Below, one piece after another: positions 24,601-38,462 of a DNA stretch of 64,000 bases; positions within the stretch are counted from its first letter, which is position 1; each line of letters opens with the position of its first letter. Below the pieces are notes generated by a model. The model made no database searches. It was given only the letters and a program-made list of their open reading frames with translations, and was not told where the DNA came from. The translations under genes and the position numbers were made by a program. This stretch comes from Hyaloscypha bicolor E (lineage: Eukaryota; Ascomycota; Leotiomycetes; Helotiales; Hyaloscyphaceae). The stretch spans positions 372,001-436,000 of the forward strand of contig NW_020194655.1 of the NCBI RefSeq assembly GCF_002865645.1, written 5' to 3'.

Positions 24601-26710
24601 GGACGTCCAAGATCTTCCAACTGACTGGGTGGAAATCGAACCGATAACTTTCGGTTTGAACTTCACTGATATAATGGTTGCTATGGGCCAAATCAAACAG
24701 GACACCGAACCCTCCATGGGATTTGAGTGCGCTGGGGTGATTACAAAGTTGGGTGGAGGAAGAGCCGCTGAACGAGGTCTCAAAGTTGGAGACCGCGTGT
24801 GCGCACTCCAAAAAGGCCATTGGGCAACGAGAGTGCGTACGCCGTGCACTAATGTCGTCCCCATTCCCAGCTGCATGAGCTTTCAGGACGCGTCTTCAAT
24901 CCCTCAAGCATTTGCTACCGCTTACATCTCCCTTTATACAACGGCAAACCTACGAAAGGGAGAAAAGATTCTGATCCATAGCGGTACTGGCGGCGTCGGC
25001 CAAGCTGCGATCATGTTGTCTCAACTGGCGGGCGCTGAGGTTTTTGTCACAGCAGGAACCCAAGCCAAGCGCGACTTTGTTTGCGAAAAGTTCGGCATCA
25101 GCCCAGGCCATGTCTACTCAAGCCGAGACAGTTCTTTTGTGGGCGGGATCAGGGACTGTACAGGCGGCACGGGCGTGGATGTGGTCCTGAACTCCTTGGC
25201 AGGCCACCTTCTGCAGGCGACCTTTGACTGCATGGCGGAATTTGGCAGATTTGTTGAGATCGGCCAGAAAGATCTAGAGCAAAACAGTCGCTTGAGCATG
25301 CGTACATTCATGAGAAACGTGTCCTTTCAGTCGGTTGACCTCCTCGCCTGGGAGAGAGCCAGAGGAGACGAGGTTCATGAAGCATTGAAGCATGTCATGA
25401 AGCTTCTCGAGGAAAGGAAACTCCGTCTGATTTACCCGATATCAGTATATCCCATATCCGACATCGAAAAGGTATTCCGAACCATGCAGGGCGGTCAACA
25501 CGTGGGCAAACTCGTTGTATCTGCTTCAGAGAAAGATATGGTCCCGGTACGCAAGGGGAAATCGTCACTGAAGTTGAGATCGGACGCTTCGTATCTCGTG
25601 GTGGGAGGACTCGGAGGAATCGGACGAAGGATCTGCGAGTGGCTCGTTGACCATGGTGCAAGACACTTGATCATCCTGTCCAGAAGTGCGAAGCACAGCC
25701 CATTCGTGGACGGTCTGGAACAGTGTGGTTGCGTTGTCCTGCATCACTCATGTGATGTAGCGGATGAAAGCCAGCTTCTGGTGATGCTCCAGCGGCATGA
25801 ACAAGAGAAGATGCCGCAGATCCGAGGTGTTGTACAGTGCGCCATGGTGCTTAAGGACGCGCTTCTCTCGCAAATGACGGCGGACGACTTCAACGCGGTA
25901 CTGCGTCCGAAGGTGCAAGGCAGTTGGAATCTCCACAAGATTGCCCAGGATGTCGACTTCTTCATCATGCTGTCCTCGCTCGTTGGTGTTATGGGAGGTG
26001 CGGGCCAGGCCAACTATGCGGCTGCTAGCGTTTTTCAAGATGCACTTGCGCAGCATCGAAGAGCCCAGGGCAAGGCAGCCACTACCATTGATCTTGGTAT
26101 GGTCAAGTCTATGGGATACGTTTCCGAAGCGGGCCACGGCATCTCTGAGCGTCTCACGAGGATAGGATACAAAGCCCTGCACGAAGAGGATGTTATGCTT
26201 TTGATTGAAAAGGCAATTTTCTCTCCTCCCTTGCCATCGCCTTCCTCGAATTCGTTGCAGGCAGCTATTGTCACAGGTATAAATGCATCTCCGGGTGCTC
26301 ACTGGGCTGAAGCTCGCTGGATTCAGGAGGCTCGCTTTGCGGGACTCAAGTATCGCGAAGTCCTGAAGGTAGGCCAAATCACAGGGTCCTCGACTCAACA
26401 AGGCCCTGATGATGTGAGGGGAGAACTTAGCCGTGCAGCCTCCTATGACGAAGCAGTTGGCATTGTCTTGAGAGAAATGACTCGCAAGCTGATGAGGATG
26501 TTTGGGCTGGCAGAGGACGACATGTCGGGGTCCAAGAGTCTCACCTCCATTGGTGTGGACTCGCTCGTCGCGATCGAGCTGCGCACTTGGATCACGTCAC
26601 AACTCAACGTAGATGTTTCCATTTTCGAGCTGATGGAGGGGAAAACGATTGCTGGCCTCGCTGAGATGGTGGTAAGAAAACTCGGCCACGTCACGTTGCA
26701 TCGGCCTTAG
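18667..26710 (+). CDS. lovF: Highly reducing PKS, 2-methylbutyrate (diketide) synthase type (LovF/MlcB), 7 exons
   Basis: PKS expected to make (S)-2-methylbutyryl-ACP, the statin side chain. Exons: 18667-18864, 18957-19043, 19103-19160, 19219-19552, 19622-20132, 20196-20757, 20823-26710; 7,638 nt, 2,545 aa, in the range of LovF (about 2,530) and MlcB (about 2,560). Domains: KS (DTACSTT, Cys183; [15 protein letters not shown]), AT (SHSSGE near 630; the usual leading Gly is Ser, as I recall for LovF), DH (RDHVVG, His near 968), C-methyltransferase ([10 protein letters not shown] near 1441-1450), complete ER ([20 protein letters not shown] near 1970), KR (GGLGGIG near 2178, Tyr near 2315) and ACP (GVDSLVA, Ser near 2497). 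Unlike the other PKS it has an intact ER and no condensation domain. It hands its product to the LovD-type enzyme encoded next door. No frameshift or internal stop is left after splicing. Confidence 0.95.
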
Positions 26711-28030
26711 CGATGCGGAAAGACGGTAAAAAGACTAGTCATAGGAGCTCTCAAAGGCGCGAGCCGCGAGGTATGGAAAATTGTTTGAAGGAAGGTTGCA
26801 GGGGACGTGAGGTTAGCCTTTTATCCCCTTGTTCTAGTCAGACAGGTCTAGCACTAGTAGGGGGGTCTCGCAGCCTCTATTCTCATTGGACTATACTCTG
26901 ATCACGAAATCTTAATTACTACTTGCCTAATTATATTTCCTCGGTTAAGCCCTAGCTTTATCTTATATAACTCAAATAGAAAGCTATTTAAATTTAAAAG
27001 TTTTATATATTAATTTTTTTTAAATACAAAATTTTTAATTAATAATAATTTTTAATAAAATTATTTAAAGTTTAATTTATTAATATTAATTATAAAAGAC
27101 TTAATAGCTTTTTACTTTATAAGTTTATTTTAATATTTATTTAAATTCTAATACTTTTTTATTTCAAATTATTTTCTTTTTAAAAATAATATTTTTGCTA
27201 ATTTATAATCCAATTTATATATTATATAATTAATTATAAACTAAATTCTTATTTAAGCTAATAAGTATCTTATATATATATTTTACAACTTTTAAAGACT
27301 TTCAAAGTTTATAAAGCCCTTTTTTGTATATATTTATAAGCCAAAAAGCTTTTTGTTTTAATATTACTTAAACTAATAATATAATATAATTATATTTAAA
27401 TTTCTTTATAATATATATTATAAAAAATTTATTTCTAATTTCCTCTTTATTTTTATAAGATGCCTAAAGGGGAAAGTAATTCGGCTTATACGACGTGTAA
27501 TTAGGGCTATAATAAGTATTAAGAGTAATAGTTAATTAAGAGAACGGATCGCAATTCCGCGATTTTAATGTTTTTGTTCCTGCGTTACGAATTCTGACAC
27601 CTACTACTATATACTAGCACTGCTGAATTCCCTCATGTCCATAATTCACCTCCCGGATCTACCCCCTCCTTAATCTACCTCCCGGATCCACCTCCCTCAT
27701 CCACCTCCTTAACCCCCCTCCTTAATCTACCTCCCCGAGGAACATGCAGAGGCACAGCCAAACTAAATAGACAAGGGTCTATGAAAATTTAACCCTCGTA
27801 ACTCTTTCAAAACGTGACATAAAAGCGCCTAGTAAACTCGATTGTTATCTCATATTTCTGTTTTTATAGCATTTCGTAGTTGTACTGTAAGGGTTTGAAG
27901 TTTGGAACCTTGCTAGCGCTAGGCTTGCGAAGACCTGATGGGATTGCCATGTTGGCTAATGGCTTCTTCTTTCACGGGTGAACTGTTCGGGCTACCTGTT
28001 TGTACCTTCCACTAACAGTACATCACATAT
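26711..28030. other. AT-rich decayed stretch after the diketide synthase
   Basis: No gene. From about 26,930 to 27,470 the sequence is almost only A and T with very few G or C. Around 27,645-27,740 there is a degenerate pyrimidine-rich tandem repeat built on CTCCTTAATCTACCTCCC. The rest is mixed and unassigned. Confidence 0.6.
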
Positions 28031-28091
28031 TAGTCTCCGCCGTGAGCTGTGGGTTGCTTGTATTAGTTTAGTCTCCGCCGTGAGCTGTGGG
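28031..28091. repeat. Direct repeat, two 23 bp copies
   Basis: TAGTCTCCGCCGTGAGCTGTGGG occurs at 28031-28053 and again at 28069-28091. The second copy abuts the left end of the large TIR element. The 8 bp TGTATTAG lies between the copies (28059-28066) and recurs at 37056-37063 on the far side of that element. Confidence 0.6.
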
Positions 28092-31000
28092 CCTACTGAG
28101 GCCCACAGCTAGCTAGCGGACAAATCCGAGAAGCGAAAAGTGATTTTCTGATTTTCTGATTTTCGCACTGGCGCCCCGAACACACCCCCCCCCCCCCCCC
28201 CCCCCTCCTCTCCAAGGCAGAATTCCTAATTAGGGGTATAGCACCCACACGTGACTTTCAGCTTAGATAACGCAATAATAGTAAGGCTGCTTGCTTGTCT
28301 AATTAACGAAGTGAGAGCCCATACTACCGCGTGAAATCGTACCAAAATTAGGCCGGGTAGTATAATATAAAATTAAGTATTTATTACAAATTACTATAGT
28401 TAGGTAACTATAGGCTATAAGCCCTTCTAGGATAATACTATTAATAGGGTCTAATGATTTCCTTAACGTTCCCGAGATTAGAAATAAGAAAATTAAACTA
28501 TTAAAATAACTAAGAAGCCGGCTAATTACTTTTTTTTAGTAATTAATTAATAAAATCACGTAGGAGTAATATTACTCGAGTTTTTTAGTACTTATATTAC
28601 TAGAAAGTATATTATAATAATAAAGTATACCCTAAACTTAACCCCTATTAAAATAACTTAGTAGATTTTATTAAAATAATACTATAACTTTTAATAAATC
28701 TATTACTATATTACGAAGCTATTACTAAATAGGCTCATACGAATATTAATTAAGAAGAAATTATAAATAGATTAAAAGATTTATATAGAATCTTAGTTAA
28801 TTCATATATGATCTAATAGTAACTATAAGAATAGAATATTCAAATATATACTCAAATAGTAGATATGCCTTTCTTTTATATACAGATTATAATCCTATAT
28901 TATCTGGGAGATATAAATAAGGAAATACTTAAGGATCTTGAAAATTACGGTTATATAGCTTTAATTACTAAAGTTATCCGTATATATAAGAAGCTTAGTC
29001 TCATTTATTATATAACTATAATAGATAGGCAAGTAGCAGACAAGTAACTATTTATAATACTATAAAATAAGCTAAATAATAAACGGGTTATAGGTTATAG
29101 ATAATAGTATTTATATATATATTTCTATTAATAAGATTTACTAGTAACCCGGTTAGTCTTTCTATACTTTACTATTTTACCCTAGCTTAAAAGGTTAGGG
29201 CCTTATTTACTAATATATTTTATTATCTATAGGGAAAGCTTATATATAATATTATAACTCCTGGATCCCGAGGTAATTATACTATAAATATAACGGATAT
29301 AGTCCAAGAAAAGAGAATATATTATACCTGGGCCGGACTAGATTTAGTTAATTAATAGATATAATAAGCTATTACTATTTAGAATCAAGATATATACTTA
29401 TATTAATACTTATTTATATAATATTATCTGGATATATATTAGAATCTCTAATTAGACTACCTATTTAGTTATATAATAATATCTTTAGATTTATACTCAA
29501 ATAGGCTACTATTCTTACTTCTTTAGGGCTAATCGAGGCTCTAAACTTTCCCTTATTACCGAAACATACTTTATATTCTCGCAAATAACTAATCTATTAG
29601 TTATATATATAGAGAACTACTTTATTTCTGGGAAAAGTACCGAGAATTAGTAGATTAAATTCTAGTAATAGGAGCTTTAGAAAAGCTAGCTATACCGGTA
29701 ATATATAAGTAATTCCGTTTCTTTATATCTGCCCCTTATTCTTTCTATTATTAGGAGAAAGTATTAGGTACTAATAATTATACCGCTTTTTATTAAGGCT
29801 ATTAGGTCTAGTATTATAGTACCGGATTATATAACTAATTCTAATTAGTATATATAGAACTACTTTTAGGAACTAGCCTATACCGGGGATTATAATTACT
29901 AATATTTATAGGACCGGATTACTTTACTAATACTTTATATATAGCAGATCCAAAACAAGATATATAAGTTTATAGACTTATAAAATATCTATAAGATTAG
30001 AAAAGACAGATCTAGGCCTAATATAGTAGCCGGTAAGCTATTTAGACTATATATAAGGCCCCCAGGCAGGGTATAGTACTAGGGTCGCCCTATAAATATA
30101 GAGCTTTATAATATAATCCTTAATAATTACTTAGTTTAGGGTAAGTAATATAACCTTATATAGCTCTATATAAATAGTTTACTTATATACTAATATAAAT
30201 ATTAACGAGTTTCTACTAAAAGAAATACTAAAGTAGTATTATTAAAAACTTATATCTTATAATATAAATATGACTAATATTTATATAGAAGATACTAATA
30301 AAAACGGTAACCGACTATATATTTAAGCTTACTACTAGCTCCGATATATAGTCCGGATATATATAGCCTCAGGATAGCTACTAATATTAGAAGAGTCCGA
30401 GAAGCCAACTAATAAATATAATATTACTATTATATAAAATAAGATCCTTAAGTAAGTTATTCTAATAAATACAGAATATATAAATAATATATAGGCCGGA
30501 AAAATACCCGTATAGTTCCTAATAATCCAGGACTTTACCTAGAAATAGCCCTTTATTAGTAATACTTCTAATAATATAGGGTAATTAAATAAGCCAGTTA
30601 CGAAATAACTAGATATATTAAGATAGGTATTATTTATTATTAAATATATTATTTTCGAAATCCCTTTTTTACTTTTAAGAGTAATACTAATAGAATTATT
30701 AAGTTTATCTATTATATAAATATTCTATACCCTTAAATTCTTATCTTTTAAAATAGTACTACTATTTCTCAAAACCTGCCCTAATACTATATATCTTATA
30801 GCCAAATACTAGTATAGTAATATCTAATATTATAAGTTCTATTAATCTACTAATAACGAATATAATATAAAGGCCGCTACTTTACTTACCTAAAATAGTA
30901 ATACTAGTAAATTTAAACCTTATAGTTCTAGAATTCCGTTCGTATCTATCCCCTTCTTTATACCTGGAATACTTTAGATCCCTAGCTCTTTTTAGTATCC

Positions 31001-34000
31001 TTATTCTATATCTTTTCTTCTAGAAATATCTACTATACCTATTTCTCTAGTTACTATTACTATATAGCCGCCAGGTACTAGTTCTGCTCTATCCCAGGCT
31101 TCTCCTATTCTAATAGCCCTATAATTACTCCCTTCCGTATTTCCTTTTACTATGAGTTATATTACTCGACTTAACTACTCTTCTAGTAATACTTATACTA
31201 CTATATAAGCTTAACGGGCTATAAATACGAGAGTTACTCAGGCTACTATCTAGGCCATAACTTCTTATACTAGTAATAGGCTACCTGAAGCCCTTTAAGG
31301 TCTTATAAATCAAAATATAGCCGGATCTAGTCTTATGAAATTATAAACCGTAATTTTATAACTAGTTCTCCATAAATAGATATTTAATAATATAAAGAAT
31401 TAGAGAGCTAAGTAAAGAACCATCCAACTTTCTAAAGAAGTTAGTAGTAAGTTTTCTTCTATTTCTTTTACTAGATTCTTTATACGAATTCTAATAGATG
31501 TTTTTTAATAAGTGGCTTTCAATTTGAAATAAATAATCAAGTCTTTTCTATCCTTTCTAATATAGTTTCTTAGTAGCTACTCCCTTACTTCTCTCTCTAT
31601 ATTAGCGAATCTATCCGCTATTATTAATTTATTAATAATATAAATAAACTAGTATTCTATACTAGTCCTAATAGTAAAAAAGCCCAGGAACTTATAGTCT
31701 TGCCAGGTTTTATTTAAACTATCTTTAATCTTTCCTACTATAATATATATCTAGGCTCTAAGGATATCTAAATAATTTTCCTTATTTTATACTAGGATAA
31801 GACTTTATATAAAGATATCTGTTTTAAAATTACTTATAAAAAGCTAGAAAATACTTAAAAGAAGACTCTATATAAAGATCTCTATCTTAAAATTACTTAT
31901 AAAGAGCTAGAAAATACTTAGAAAATATAGTAATTTGAGGAGATTAAATAATAGACTAAAGAGGCCCAAAGAGCCCAGGAAAGTATTACCTACTAGTATA
32001 GGTATAAGACTTTAAGAGTAAAAAGGAATTTAATAAACTAGTAAATAAATAAAGGTATATATATAATCCTTTTCTTTAATTCTGGTTCTTACTCTTTATT
32101 TTTTCTATAAACCCTTTTTTATTTTTAGATTTAATTAACTTATATATACCAGGATTCTTCTCTACTTACTAACCTCTAGAAGCCATAAGATAATATAGAA
32201 AGTACTACTAAAAGTACTACCAAAGCTAATTCTAATAGTAATAATAATAATAATAGTAATAGGCTATTAGATCCTCCTTTAATTTTACTATTCTTTCCTC
32301 TAGTAAAGAGAACTATAATTAATCTTATAAACCATATAAGTATTACTCTATAATAACGGATATATTAGAGATATGAATATACTACTCCTTTTCCTTATTA
32401 GATATAGAGAATTAATAAGTATAATGTCTTTAGCTTTATAAATAAAACCCAAGATACCCGGGCTACTACTAGTACTTTGCCTATTACCCCGGACAGAAGT
32501 CTAACTATTATTATTAAACTCCCTAGGCTAATTAACCTTATTTTTCCTAAGTAAACCTATTATATAAAATCTAATAAATTATATATAAATATCTGCCAAG
32601 GTTAAGGTAATTAAGAAAAAATAGGCCTAATATCTAATATACTTTTTCCTATATCTTATAATTAGCTTAGTACTATTTTAGGTCTTATTTCCTTATAAAT
32701 ATATATATACTTGAAATTTATAATTAATACTTTAAAATAATACTCTTTAATTAGTTCTTATATAATTTAAAAGTCAGGCTACTAAATTTAATACTTTTAT
32801 AATACTCAAATCTACTCAAGTTTATAAAGTCTTATAATTATTAGGGCCTTTATAATTCTTTGCCTTTTGAGTTTAATACCCAAATAGTATTATATACTCT
32901 ATCTTTAATATAGAAGAGGCTCCTAAAAGTCTAGGGTTATAAAGGGATTTTTATATTAAGGATATATTAAGAATATATTATATTATAATAATAAAATTAT
33001 AGGTATTTATATATAGATATATAATATATTAGACTAGCTATACTAAAAATCATACTATATCTATATATAAAATTACTAATTACTTTATATTAATACCGGA
33101 CCCATATAATTATATGATTTTATATAATTAGCTAGCTATAGAAAAGCCCCAAAGCCCGAAACTTATAAAAAGTCTCAAGGGCTTTAGGGCTTCCGGACTA
33201 TTACTAGTATCTAGTATTCTTTAGGAAAAGAATATAATACGTTTTATAACAAGTAACCTATTATAAACTACTTAATCTTTAAGTTAAGCGGGAAATCTAA
33301 GGGCCAGGCTCGTAATTTAAGTCTTATTAAGATTATTAAAGTCTTTACTAGCTAGTACTATAGATTTAATAAAAATATTACAGGAATCCTATAAGTTTTA
33401 TTTTAATCTATCCAGAAAGTATATATAATATATTTCCTTATTTATTCCGATATTTATATATAATTCCTGAAAGCCGAACTATTACTTAAGAAAAAAGTAA
33501 GAAGGCTAGACTAATACCTTTAAAAACCAAGGCCTTAATAAGTCTGTCTAAAAAAGCTTACTAATTCTTCTAAAAATAACCCAAGAAAAGTTTAAGTTTA
33601 TTATATATTATAACTTATATAACCAGGGACAGGAACTACTCTAATAGGCCAGAAAGAGTTTCTTATATAGCTCACTCATATAACCAGGAATAAAGATTTG
33701 AGTTCATTATATAAAATTATCTATATATAGAGATTCCTGCTATAAACTCCTTATTTAGATTAATTAGTTAAACCTATTTTTAATACTAAGTCTTTATTAA
33801 GGCAACTTCCTATTCCCAGAGGCTTTAGATAAAGTAGCTAATAAGTTTCTTAGCTATTAGCCAAAACTTATTAGCTAGAAAATCTATAAGTAGTAAATAA
33901 GATTATAAAGCAAAATTCCCCTAATTATAATATTAAGATATTTTATTATAATATAAAATAATTAGATATAAAAGCCCTATTAAATATAATATATCTCGAA

Positions 34001-37000
34001 CTATAAGTTTATAAAATAAGTATAGGAAGTCTTAATATTTAACTAGTATTATAGTCTAGCCCAAAGATACCTATTATTCTTTATACCTAATTTAATAGGA
34101 ATAAGAAGTGCCTATACTTTAACTCAAGAAATAATTAGAACTTTTATATAGACTTAAAGTAGCGGTTTACTTTATAAAAAAAGAATAAACTAGAAATACC
34201 TATACTATATTAATCTTTAGAAAAGGTTATAGTAAATACTATAATTCCTGGAATACTCTCGAGGAAGCTTCCCCGAACTAAAGTAGGCTAGTTTATAATC
34301 CCGAAAGATCTATAGGAGTCTTATATACCCGAGAATATAAATACTTAAGGTAAATACTATTTAAGTCCTAACCTATAATAAAAGAAAAATAAAATATATA
34401 AAATAAAATATATAAAATAAAAGTAAAACAAAATACCCGAATATTTAATAAATAGAAAACCTAACTATAAGTTATAAGAACTAGTACTAACTAGATATAT
34501 ATATGGTAATATAAAAGGAAAAATAAAATAAGGGAAACTAAAAAGTAAGTTAGTATATATTTCATAAAAGTAAATAAAGAGATATCTAAATAGCCTAAAG
34601 GCAAGAAGTATATATTAAAGAAGTCAAGATCGGAAAGAGAAAGACTATTTTCTATAAGAATAAATTAGTATATATTTCAAGATAAAGAATAGAAATACTT
34701 AGTAGCGGCCCAAAGGCTTTTATAAGTATTAAAGAAAGAGAGGAGGTATTAAAGTTTAGAGGGATCTAAATAGGAGTTAGCCTCTTTTTTAGAAATTCGA
34801 GAGAGGATATTTCCAAAGAGCCCAAAAATATAAGAAATATTAGAAAAAAAAAGAAAGAAATATTAGAGAAAAGAAGAAGGGATCTAAAATTTAGCTTTCT
34901 AAGAAGCAAGTAAATTAAAGACTTATAGTATAGGAGTTCTAGATAAAAGTAATCCGGAAATAGTAATTAGGTACCAGCTTTTAGTATTATTAGTAGAAGT
35001 ATTAAAAAAGGAGGAATTCAAAAGAAGAATTTGGAGAGGTTTAGAGAAAGAGAGGAAGGTTATAAGATAGTTAGATACTAGCTCTTAGTATTAATAAAAG
35101 AAGTATTAAAAAAGAAAGGGTTTAAAAAAGAAGTTCGGAAGAGAAGTTTAGAAAAGAAATAAGGAAAGATAAGAAAAAAAAGAAAAAGGTTATAAGGTAG
35201 TTAGATATTAGCTCTTAGTATTAATAAAGGTATTAATAAAGGTATTAATAAAGGTATTAATAAAGGTATTAATAGAAAAGGTATTAGTAGAGGGTAAAAG
35301 CTCTTAGTATTAATAGTAAAGTCAAAAAAATATAGAAGAAAAATAGAGGTTTTAGAGTAAAGATAAAATAAAGTTATAGTTTTATAGAAAATAAAGTTAC
35401 TAGTACGGGATAATTATATTATTATATAATTTTATATTTACTTTTACTATTTATTAAGGATATATACCTCTTAGGAGAAAGTATTATTTAGAATTCTTAA
35501 GCCTCTCTAATTTAATAATTATATATTTGAAAAATAAGAAATAAATATAATTATATATACTAGAATAAGGGAATTCTTTTTATTTAAAAATTATAATTAT
35601 AGTATTACTAAATATAAAGATATAGAAGTTTATATAATAAGCTATATATAGAGATTTAAGGAGATTTAAATTACCTCGAATTATTTATAATTAGTAAAGT
35701 AAATTAGCTAACCATATAAGTTAAATATAATTTAATTATTATTAGTATGCCTTAGCTTTTACGAGTTAATAAAAGAAAAAATATTTATATCTTTATCTTT
35801 ATAACTATAATACCTAAAATTATAATTTTTTTAATATTTAAATATACTTAATCTAGGGCTATTAAATACTAATATTTCCATTTTTAGGTATTATTTATTA
35901 TAAATTTATTCGGATTTAAATAATTATATTAAATATATATCTTTATATTCTAAAAATAAATAATAAAAATATAGCTATACTAGCTTTAATTTTAGTCTTA
36001 ACCTTAACCTTAACCTTTTTTCGAAAATAACTTTAATTCCAATATATAATACTATTATTAAAGCTTTTCTTTATTAAAGATATATTAAATATAGCTTTAG
36101 GTAATAGCTCTAGTAAAGGCAAAAGCAATAGAAAAGGCAATAAAGCTATAAATAAGCAAAAAGATAATATTTATAATATATTCTCTAATAATCCAGACTC
36201 AGTCTATAATATCCTCTCCCATTAATATATTTAACTAATAAATTCCTTTACTCCTTAACCTCCTCCTTATATATAACCTCCTTCTCCTCCTTTATAATAA
36301 TACTTTAATCTTCTTATACTATCCGATAATACTACTAAAGTAATAAAGCGAATTAATAATAAGGCTAAAGTTAGAGAGATAGAGCTATACTAGGGCAGGG
36401 AGCTAAAAAGATTAGAGAAAGGTAAGGCAAATCTAGAGGCAAGCTTAGTATATACTCGTAGAACCGAATCCTCTCAAGCTTATACTACTTATAGTAATAA
36501 GAAGAGACCGAGAGGCCCTTTTAAATACTATATAGTTATAGAAGGCAAATTTAATAGTACTTATATAAATTATAGATATAATAATAACGGTAAAGTCTAT
36601 ACTTTCCATTAACTCAATGCTAATCCTACCAAGTCTGGAAAGCCTCGCTCCGTATCTGTAAAACTCTTTATACTAAAGCCTCGACTGCCTATAAGATATA
36701 GAAAGCGAGTATAAAGACAGATATAAGGTCAGAAGGCAATAGGGAAGGAGGTTATAGCAGAGAAGGATAAGAATACTAGAGGAGAAGGGAATAAAGGAGA
36801 TATAGATAATTCGAGTAATATAGGTAGTACGGAGGATACAGAGAGTAAGGGAGATAGAGATATGCCTCGTAATCCATGGGATTTGCCTTACGGACCACGC
36901 AAGCTAAGGGGGGGGTTAGGAGTAGTCGAGAATAAGGCGTATATACTATACTTTTTTTTTAGTGAGGTGTGGGCGCGAAAATCAGAAAATCAGAAAATCA

Positions 37001-37055
37001 CTTTTCGCTTCTCGGATTTGTCCGCTAGCCCGCTAATGGCCTCAGTAGGGCCGCC
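28090..37055. mobile_element. Large RIP-decayed element bounded by about 75 bp terminal inverted repeats
   Basis: The left end (28090-28166) contains GGCCTACTGAGGCC, then GCTAGCGGACAAATCCGAG, then tandem GATTTTCT units. The right end (about 36973-37052) is the inverse of all three blocks in order. The 8.8 kb between is AT-rich, TpA-rich and full of stops, as expected after RIP; a 23-base C homopolymer follows the left repeat. The best-preserved coding-like stretch is near 36,500-36,850, but I could not assign the superfamily. TGTATTAG flanks both sides as a candidate 8 bp target duplication, though on the left it lies about 24 bp outside the repeat. Alternatively, two short repeats may have inserted in opposite directions around older debris. 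Confidence 0.6.
34965..35300. repeat. Tandem repeats inside the decayed element
   Basis: About three diverged copies of a unit slightly over 100 bp, each containing TTAGATACTAGCTCTTAGTATTA followed by purine-rich sequence. The last copy runs into a 12 bp microsatellite-like repeat (GGTATTAATAAA, about 4.5 copies, 35229-35280). Confidence 0.5.
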
Positions 37056-37152
37056 TGTATTAGCTTAAGCTTGCGCTGAACGAACCTTGATTACTCCCTG
37101 ACCATGCGGCCACGCTCACACTAACATGGACCCCCGGTATACTGGTGCAGGC

Positions 37153-37390
37153 CAGCGATACGGTCGAAAATCAGCGATAAGGTCGTCATTTCCCCCCGAC
37201 AAAAAACATCCATAGTTTTTAATAGCTTTATAACGTAATACAGGATCTTAAATAAAAGTTTATATAGAGGTACGGAAGGCCTAGTTATTACACATCCTTT
37301 AGCTTCTTATAGTTTATTAATTATTTAATTTCGTGTTGCGGCAGTTATTTCAAAACCGACCGTATCGCTGTAATAACACCGTATCGCTGA
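37153..37390. repeat. MITE-like element with doubled terminal motifs, 238 bp
   Basis: The left end carries CAGCGATACGGTCG (37153-37166) and CAGCGATAAGGTCG (37172-37185). The right end carries CGACCGTATCGCTG (37358-37371) and CACCGTATCGCTG (37378-37390), so a repeated motif is inverted between the ends. The interior is AT-rich with no coding capacity. It lies just outside the right end of the large TIR element. Confidence 0.65.
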
Positions 37391-38462
37391 CATGCACTAA
37401 ACCCGCAGGGACGCGGAGGTTATGGTGCAAGTGCTGACACACCGTTATCTGTTCTCGCTGCCACCAGGCTTGCACCCTGCTAAGATCCACCTTATGTAGT
37501 TCAACTAAACCTCTATAAAATTTTGAATCAACTTCAAATGTTTGCAATTCAGAAAGTCTTTCGCTGTTTCTTAGGAGGATTTTGTCTTAGCATAATTATG
37601 TTGCGACTCATTCACGATTAAAGTGGCCTGAAAAGTGGTACCTGAGATGCAACCCTGGTGGCAAAGCGGGACCGGCCCGAACGACGATCAATTCCCACTT
37701 CCCACTTCCCCGTAGCTTTACCCAAGTAAGCAACGTTCAAGCACGCCAGGTCGGACTATCCCTTCCTCCGGTGAGACATGGTCCGTATTAACAAGGAGGC
37801 CTGGCTCAGACTGTAAAAGCGTGCCTTTGCTTATAAACTTATTAGTTATCCGTTGCCTTTTGCCCTGAGCCAGGCCCCCTTGCTATACGGACCATGTCTC
37901 ACGGAACGAAGGGATAGTACACCGCCTTTAAGTTAAATAGGTGGCGGAATCGATTCGATTGGATAGTTCGTATAAGTAGTGCTTTTAGTAAGATCTTACG
38001 TTTTTTGGTAGGAGATTAGCACGGGACAGCGGCGAAATGTTCGCATTCGTTCCGTGCTCTTAGCTTATATTCGCTATGAATTAAGAATATTTCATTTGCT
38101 CAGACCTATCAGTTGCGCTGCGGTTAGTTTTGCACTGGGCCATGCACTTCTAAGTGTGTAACCCTGAGCAAATCAGAGAGTGAATATTCCGCGTTAAACG
38201 TTCTGATTTGCTGGGATTTGGTGCGTATCATTGATCATGATTCATGAATCATGAATCATGAAGTAAAGCTGGCCGCAGTGGTTCGGGTAGGCGGCTGGTG
38301 AACCGAGAGTCTCAGTGCAGAGAATCAGACTTGAATGGTTCTCACATAAATCACAGACTTACCAACATCGATTTTCCTTATAACCGAGATCCATATGTTC
38401 CACGTGAAGATCTCTTCCAAACTCCAAGCATAAACAGCCCTCATCCGTGCTCAACTGCAACC
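37391..38462. other. Upstream region of the regulator gene with nested repeats
   Basis: No gene is supported. It holds a hairpin MITE at 37755-37918 (separate entry), a partial inverted repeat pairing TTTGCTCAG near 38,095-38,106 with CTGAGCAAAT near 38,163-38,172, and an ATTCATGA-type repeat near 38,238-38,262. I found no perfect WCGG-N6-TCGG site. The open frame upstream of the chosen regulator start begins with GTG at 38298 and is not used. Confidence 0.45.
37755..37918. repeat. Hairpin-type MITE with about 54 bp inverted arms
   Basis: The left arm (37755-37808) and right arm (37866-37918) are near-complementary over more than 50 bases. Both contain GTGAGACATGGTCCGTAT or its complement and the GGCCTGGCTCA block. 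The loop is about 57 bases. There is no coding capacity. Confidence 0.7.

Noticed and set aside
28183..28205. Poly-C run as a telomere or assembly-gap mark
   Set aside because: A plain homopolymer beside a transposon end; other poly-C tracts in the window also accompany repeats.
28865..29047. 60-codon open frame in the AT-rich block
   Set aside because: Low-complexity product in decayed transposon sequence, with no supporting context.
36862..37068. 68-codon open frame near the right end of the large TIR element
   Set aside because: It runs through the inverted repeat itself and has no recognisable domain; a chance frame.
38298..38462. A longer N-terminus for the Zn2Cys6 regulator
   Set aside because: It starts with GTG. 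The first ATG, at 38463, has a better context and gives a spacing to the zinc cluster like that of LovE.
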